NCBI GenBank assembly: GCA_965116695.1
Contig: OZ220706.1
Coordinates: 4,030,001 to 4,094,000, forward strand
Direction: 5' to 3'
Source: JAJDTT01 sp965116695
GTDB taxonomy: Bacteria; Acidobacteriota; UBA6911; RPQK01; JAJDTT01
DNA: 64,000 nucleotides
Shown: piece after piece, positions 59,789-64,000 of the stretch
Layout of the letters: every line of letters begins with the position of its first letter
How positions within the stretch are numbered: position 1 is the stretch's first letter
Program-made: the position numbers and the translations under genes
Notes under the pieces: model-generated
Database searches by the model: none
The model's input: the letters and a program-made list of their open reading frames with translations, nothing else
What the model was told of the DNA's origin: nothing

Positions 59789-61235
59789 CATCCGGGCGCT
59801 GCCGCTGCAGCTCCTGGTGAAGAGGCATCCGGAGTGGAGGCGGAGGCCGGTGGCGGTGGTGGAGCAGGAGAAACCCCAGAGTCCCATCCTCTGGGTCAAC
59901 TCCGCGGCTGCGGGGTCCGGCATTCGGCCGGGGATGCGCTATGCCTCCGGCCTCTCCCTGGATCGGAACCTGTGTGCGGGCACGGTGTCCGGGAAGGAGA
60001 TCGAGTCCGCGGTCCGGCAGGTGCACGAGCTGCTGGCCGATTTCAGCCCCGGGGTCGAGCCCTCCCAAGACGAGCCCGGGGTCTTCTGGATCGATGCCGG
60101 CGGACTCGACAAGCTCTACGGCTCCTTCGAGAACTGGACCCGGCAGATGGCCGTCCGCCTCTCCCGGGAGGAGCTGCCGGCGAGCATCGTGGTCGGTTTC
60201 AGCCGTTTCGGCAGCTATGCCATCGCCAAGTCGGAGAACCGGGTGACGGTGCTCCCCTCCTTCGAGATGGAGGAGGTCTGCAGCCGCAAGGTGCGCCTGC
60301 AGCATCTGGGGATCGCCCCGGGTTTGCGCGACCGGCTGGAGAAGCTGGGGATTCACACCGTCGGAGACTTCCTGGACCTTCCCCAAAGCGGCATCGACCG
60401 GCATCTGGGCCGGCAGGCCTGGACCCTCTACCGTCTAGCGGCGGGCGAGCTTTCGCTGCCGCTCCAGCCCCGAGTGATCCCCGAGCCTCTCCGTGTCCGG
60501 ACGGAGCTGGAGGAGCCCGAAACCAACGCGTCCAGGCTCCTTTTCCGGATCAAGCAGTTGCTGGACCCCTTGCTGATGGCGGCGGCGGACAGGGGCCGGA
60601 AGGTGTCCGTCCTCCGGTTGGAGCTTCTGCTGGAGGACGGAGACCGCCGCCTCGAGCAGATTCAGCCGGCCCGGCCCACCTTGAAGGTTTCGGTCCTGCT
60701 GGACCTGGTCCGATTGCGCCTGGAGAGCCTCTCCCTGCCGGTTCCTCCGGTGGAGCTTTCCCTGGAGGTGGAGGGGGTGTCCACCTCTCCCCAGGTGCTG
60801 AGCCTCCTGCAACGGAAACCGCGCCGGAACCTGGAGGCGGCCCTGCGCGCTCTGGCCCGGATCCGGGCCGAGTTCGGCCCCGATTCGGTGCTCTCGGCCC
60901 GGCTCAAATCGGGGCATCTGCCGGAAGCCCGTTCCGAGTGGCGGCCCCTGGAGAAGCTCAAGGCGGCCACTCCCCGTCCGGTCTCCCTGCGCCCCCTGGT
61001 GCGGCGCGCCCACGCCCGCCCCCGGCTCCTGAAACGGTCTCCCTTGGAGTCGGCGGGCCGGTGGAAGCGATCCCCGGGATTGGGGCGTCTGTTGGGCTAT
61101 CTCATCAACGGAGGGTGGTGGAGCCGGGAGGTCAGGCGGGACTACCGGTTCGTCGACACCGGCCGGGGAGAGACCCTCTGGGTCTACTACGACCAGAAGC
61201 GGCAACGCTGGTACTCCCAGGGCCGAGTCGAGTGA
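59733..61235 (+). CDS. imuB: ImuB, inactive Y-family polymerase homologue
   Basis: The 500-residue protein has the Y-family layout: RTACINIRALPLQLLVKRHP in the palm, a fingers region, WIDAGGLDKLYGS where active polymerases have an SIDE motif, then a helix-hairpin-helix region (LGIHTVGDFLDLP) and a little-finger domain. The first catalytic Asp is absent from the palm strand and the Glu of the second motif is Ala, as expected for ImuB, which recruits DnaE2 and the sliding clamp without polymerising. ATG 59733 has AAGGA upstream; GTG 59766 is an alternative start. Confidence 0.9.
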   Translation: MAQVGATPRSAVDRTACINIRALPLQLLVKRHPEWRRRPVAVVEQEKPQSPILWVNSAAAGSGIRPGMRYASGLSLDRNLCAGTVSGKEIESAVRQVHELLADFSPGVEPSQDEPGVFWIDAGGLDKLYGSFENWTRQMAVRLSREELPASIVVGFSRFGSYAIAKSENRVTVLPSFEMEEVCSRKVRLQHLGIAPGLRDRLEKLGIHTVGDFLDLPQSGIDRHLGRQAWTLYRLAAGELSLPLQPRVIPEPLRVRTELEEPETNASRLLFRIKQLLDPLLMAAADRGRKVSVLRLELLLEDGDRRLEQIQPARPTLKVSVLLDLVRLRLESLSLPVPPVELSLEVEGVSTSPQVLSLLQRKPRRNLEAALRALARIRAEFGPDSVLSARLKSGHLPEARSEWRPLEKLKAATPRPVSLRPLVRRAHARPRLLKRSPLESAGRWKRSPGLGRLLGYLINGGWWSREVRRDYRFVDTGRGETLWVYYDQKRQRWYSQGRVE

Positions 61236-61313
61236 GGAGGGGCGGTATTCCTGCCGCCTATTGGAGGGGCGACTTTCCTGTCGCCCACTGGAGGGGCGGT
61301 TTTCCTACCGCCC
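61236..61313. repeat. REP-D hairpin array, three stems
   Basis: GGGCGGTATTCCTGCCGCC, GGGGCGACTTTCCTGTCGCC and GGGGCGGTTTTCCTACCGCC in a row with CTATTGGA/CACTGGA spacers. It starts right at the imuB stop and lies inside the SOS operon. Confidence 0.8.
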
Positions 61314-61337
61314 ATTCTTTTTCCCCCTGATTTCCTG

Positions 61338-64000
61338 ATGCGCCCATTTTCCCCTTCCCCCATCTCCCACTGTCCTGCCGTGACTCCGGAGTCCGGCGGC
61401 AGGAAAGCCGCCGCTCCCAGTCAGCGGCAAGAAAGGCGCCGCTCCCAGTCGGCGGCAGGAAAGCCGCCGCTCCAGTCCGGCGGCAAGAAAGCCGCCGCTC
61501 CCCAGCTCTATGTCCCCCTCTGGTGCAAGAGCAACTACTCCTTCCTGGAAGGAGCCAGCCATCCCGAGGAGCTGGTGGAGGCCTGCCGGGAGCAGGGGCT
61601 TCCCGCCCTGGCTCTCACCGACCGCAACGGGGTGTACGGCATCGTCCGGGCCCATGTCCGCGCCCGCCGCCTGGGCATCCAACTGATCGTGGGTTCCCAG
61701 GTCGACCTCCAAGACGGATCGGAGCTTCTGCTCCTGGTCCAGGACCGGGAGGGCTACCGCAATCTCTGCCGCCTGCTGACCGGCGGGCACCTCCGTTCCT
61801 CCAAGGGAGAATGCCGGCTGGGTTGGCGGGAGGTCTGCCGGCACAGTCCCGGCCTGATCTCCCTCTGGGGGATCCCGCCGGCGGACCCCGGGTCCCACGC
61901 CCGGACCGAACCGGAACCTGTCCTGGAGCGGCTCCAAGCCGCTTTTCAGGATCGCCTCTACGTCCTGATCCCCAGGCACCGCCGGGCGGAGGAGGTGCTG
62001 TGGGAGGTCCGGCTCCGGGAGTTGGCGGACCGGTTCGGACTGCCCACGGTGGCCGCCGTGGAGGTGCTCTACCACTGTCCCGGCCGCCGCCGCCTGCAGG
62101 ACGTCCTGACCTGCATCCGGGAAGGAGTGACCCTGTCCGCGGCCGGCCGCCTCATCCGGCCCAACGACCAGCATGCCCTGAAGAGTCCGGACGACCTGGC
62201 CCGCCTCTTTGCCGACGATCCCGAGTCGGTCAAGCGGACCCGCCAAGTGGCCGCCCGCTGCTCCTTCTCGCTCCAGGAGCTGCGTTACCGCTATCCCCTG
62301 GAAAGCCTGCCGGAGGGAATGGACTCCAGCCGGTATCTGCGCCGCCGGACCTTCGAGGGGGCCGAGCGCCGCCTGGGAGGCAAGTTCCGGAGCCAGGTCC
62401 CGCAGTTGGAGAAGGAGCTGGACCTGATCCGGGAGCTGGAGTACGAGGGCTACTTCCTGACCATGCACGAGATCGTCGAGTACTGCCGCCGCCGCGGCAT
62501 CCTCTGCCAGGGACGGGGGTCGGCAGCCAACTCCACCGTCTGCTTCGCCCTGGGAATCACCAGCGTGGACCCGACCCAGGTGAGCCTCCTCTTCGAGCGG
62601 TTCCTGTCCCGGGAGCGGGCCGAGCCGCCCGACATCGACCTGGACATCGAGCACAACCGCCGGGAAGAGGTGATCCAGCACGTGTACCGGAAGTACGGAC
62701 GCGACCGCGCCGCCATGGTGTCCAACGTGGTCCGTTACCGCTGCCGGTCCGCCATCCGGGAAGTGGGAAAGGTGCTGGGGATCTCGGCCACCAGCCTGGA
62801 CCGCCTGGCCAAGCTGGTCTCCCACGAACGCTGGGGCCAGGAACTGGTGGAGCAGGCCGGACTCGACTCCCGGAGCACGACCCTGGGACATTTGGTGGAT
62901 CTGGTGCAGGAGATTCAGGATTTCCCCCGCCATCTCTCCATCCATCCCGGCGGCTTCCTGCTGGGCCACCGGCCCGTCCACGACCTGGTGCCCATCGAGA
63001 ACGCCACCATGGAGGGCCGGACCGTCATCCAGTGGGACAAGGAGGACGTGGAGCAGGCGGGCCTGTTCAAGGTGGACCTGCTGGGGCTGGGCGCCCTCAC
63101 CCACCTGCACCTCTGCTTCGATCTCCTGCGCCGGCACCGCCGCCGGAGCCTCTCCCTGGCCACCCTCCCCAGGGAGGACGCGGCCACCTTCGACATGGTC
63201 TGCCGCGCCGATACGGTGGGAGTGTTCCAGATCGAGAGCCGAGCCCAGATGGCCATGCTGGGCCGCCTCAAGCCGCGCAACTACTACGACCTGGTGATCG
63301 AGATCAGCATCGTCCGTCCCGGACCGATCACGGGAGGCATGGTTCATCCCTACCTGCGGCGGCGCAAAGGGGAGGAAGCGGTGGAATATCCCCACCCCTG
63401 CCTCGTTCCCGTCCTCAAGAAGACCCTGGGGATCCCCCTGTTCCAGGAGCAGGTGATGCAACTGGCCATGGTGGCCGCCGACTACACGCCGGGTGAGGCC
63501 GACCAGTTGCGGCGGGACATGGCGGCCTGGCGGCGTTCGGGACGGATCGAGCGGCACCATGAAAGGCTGGTGTCCCGCATGGTGAGAAAGGGCATCCGGA
63601 AGGAGTTCGCCGAGCGCGTCTTTCAGCAGATCCGCGGATTCGGCGACTACGGTTTCCCCGAGAGCCATGCCGCCAGCTTTGCCCATATCGCCTATGCCAC
63701 CTCCTATCTCAAGTGCCACTATCCGGCGGAGTTCACCTGCGCCCTGCTGAACGCCCAGCCCATGGGCTTCTACTCTCCCTCCACCATCGTCAACGACGCC
63801 CGGATCCATGGAATCGAGATCCGGCCCGTCAGCATTCTCGAAAGCCGCTGGGACTGCACTCTGGTCCCGTCTCCGGCCGCTCCCGATCGACCCTCCAGGT
63901 TCGCGGTCCGCATGGGGCTGCGCTACGTCAAGGGGATGGGGGAAGGGGACTGGGACAGGTTGGACGAGGCCGCCCGGCAGTCCCCCTTCAGCGATCTTCC
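61338..64000 (+). CDS. dnaE2: error-prone DNA polymerase DnaE2, 3' end outside the window
   Basis: About 887 codons are present of a protein usually just over 1000 long. The PHP-like domain opens YVPLWCKSNYSFLEGASHPEE; the usual His of LHC is Trp here. The polymerase core has CQGRGSAANS, the catalytic PDIDLDIEH (near residue 433) and GVFQIESRAQM. It replicates across damage with ImuA/ImuB. ATG 61338 is in frame, but its first 56 codons are mostly REP-D repeat sequence (SGGRKAAAPSQ, SAAGKPPLQSGGKKAAAP) and the conserved domain starts at about 61506. GTG 61380 is another in-frame start. No clear ribosome binding site was seen. Confidence 0.9.
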   Translation, partial: MRPFSPSPISHCPAVTPESGGRKAAAPSQRQERRRSQSAAGKPPLQSGGKKAAAPQLYVPLWCKSNYSFLEGASHPEELVEACREQGLPALALTDRNGVYGIVRAHVRARRLGIQLIVGSQVDLQDGSELLLLVQDREGYRNLCRLLTGGHLRSSKGECRLGWREVCRHSPGLISLWGIPPADPGSHARTEPEPVLERLQAAFQDRLYVLIPRHRRAEEVLWEVRLRELADRFGLPTVAAVEVLYHCPGRRRLQDVLTCIREGVTLSAAGRLIRPNDQHALKSPDDLARLFADDPESVKRTRQVAARCSFSLQELRYRYPLESLPEGMDSSRYLRRRTFEGAERRLGGKFRSQVPQLEKELDLIRELEYEGYFLTMHEIVEYCRRRGILCQGRGSAANSTVCFALGITSVDPTQVSLLFERFLSRERAEPPDIDLDIEHNRREEVIQHVYRKYGRDRAAMVSNVVRYRCRSAIREVGKVLGISATSLDRLAKLVSHERWGQELVEQAGLDSRSTTLGHLVDLVQEIQDFPRHLSIHPGGFLLGHRPVHDLVPIENATMEGRTVIQWDKEDVEQAGLFKVDLLGLGALTHLHLCFDLLRRHRRRSLSLATLPREDAATFDMVCRADTVGVFQIESRAQMAMLGRLKPRNYYDLVIEISIVRPGPITGGMVHPYLRRRKGEEAVEYPHPCLVPVLKKTLGIPLFQEQVMQLAMVAADYTPGEADQLRRDMAAWRRSGRIERHHERLVSRMVRKGIRKEFAERVFQQIRGFGDYGFPESHAASFAHIAYATSYLKCHYPAEFTCALLNAQPMGFYSPSTIVNDARIHGIEIRPVSILESRWDCTLVPSPAAPDRPSRFAVRMGLRYVKGMGEGDWDRLDEAARQSPFSDL
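61391..61503. repeat. REP-D hairpins, four units, overlapping the dnaE2 5' coding region
   Basis: Four copies of about 28 bases, of the type GGCGGCAGGAAAGCCGCC then GCTCCCAGTC, with small changes. Each is a stem-loop. The units stay open in the dnaE2 frame across all four copies. Confidence 0.8.

Noticed and set aside
61391..61503. Regularly spaced repeats suggesting a CRISPR array
   Set aside because: The repeats are hairpins with almost no spacer between them, there are no cas genes, and they are open in the dnaE2 frame.
61305..63809. Long minus-strand frame (about 834 codons) opposite dnaE2
   Set aside because: Low-complexity Gly/His-rich antisense product; dnaE2 on the plus strand is unambiguous.

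Overview
The window looks like an accessory-rich part of a high-GC bacterial chromosome, most probably an uncultured member of the Acidobacteriota. The reasons are two sets of exported DUF1549/DUF1553 (Planctomycete-type cytochrome) and DUF1501 proteins, a thioredoxin fused to a C-terminal module like the acidobacterial TIGR03435/DUF3738 proteins, and a lexA-imuA-imuB-dnaE2 mutasome. Planctomycetota or Verrucomicrobiota share the DUF1501/DUF1553 genes and cannot be excluded. No rRNA or complete tRNA gene was seen.

Layout. Bases 1-8900 hold a defence island: a complete type I restriction-modification operon (hsdR-hsdM-hsdS), an HTH/ImmA-IrrE peptidase coupled to a DUF4411 PIN-like protein, and wrecks of Phd and CopG-type antitoxins. 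From 8.9 to 15 kb come an Nramp-like transporter, a one-protein hybrid kinase/response regulator with its own DNA-binding domain, and a secreted sialidase-like protein. From 15 to 34.4 kb the DNA is a patchwork of toxin-antitoxin pairs (higBA, doc, vapBC, parDE, fitAB), broken gene copies, a PhyH dioxygenase, a degraded DUF1553-DUF1501 triplication, a kinase of the aminoglycoside phosphotransferase fold and a DUF2332 protein. From 34.7 to 44.6 kb lies an envelope group: ECF sigma factor, membrane anti-sigma factor, TlpA-like thioredoxin, a methyltransferase and two tandem TPR-thioredoxin lipoproteins. From 44.8 to 58.2 kb are secreted hydrolases, a second DUF1501/DUF1553 pair, a complete IS1182-type insertion sequence, an ADP-ribosylglycohydrolase, another vapBC pair, and a TIM-barrel/amidohydrolase pair expressed behind an AbrB antitoxin. 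The last 6 kb are the SOS mutagenesis operon lexA-imuA-imuB-dnaE2 behind one palindromic operator; dnaE2 runs off the window.

The most striking signal is a family of short imperfect palindromes with the core GGGGACAGTCACCTTCTC (called REP-A here). About 24 places between 13.8 and 44.7 kb carry copies, all outside intact genes, and several sit exactly where a neighbouring gene has been cut down to a fragment. Three other hairpin families (REP-B, REP-C, REP-D) are interspersed; REP-B supplies stop codons and is the target of the IS1182 element, and REP-D sequence appears to be translated as the N-terminal extension of DnaE2. No transposase that could mobilise these repeats was seen in the window.

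Other points worth attention are an amidohydrolase fused in frame to the first residues of a VapC toxin, a nucleotide-cyclase-like gene whose two halves are joined by an A AAA AAA slippery site, and a near-identical 693-base tract shared by two otherwise diverged paralogues. Several broken genes differ from an intact frame by one small indel in a homopolymer or dinucleotide run, so sequencing error must be kept in mind. All identifications come from reading the sequence and from memory of protein families; no search was run.
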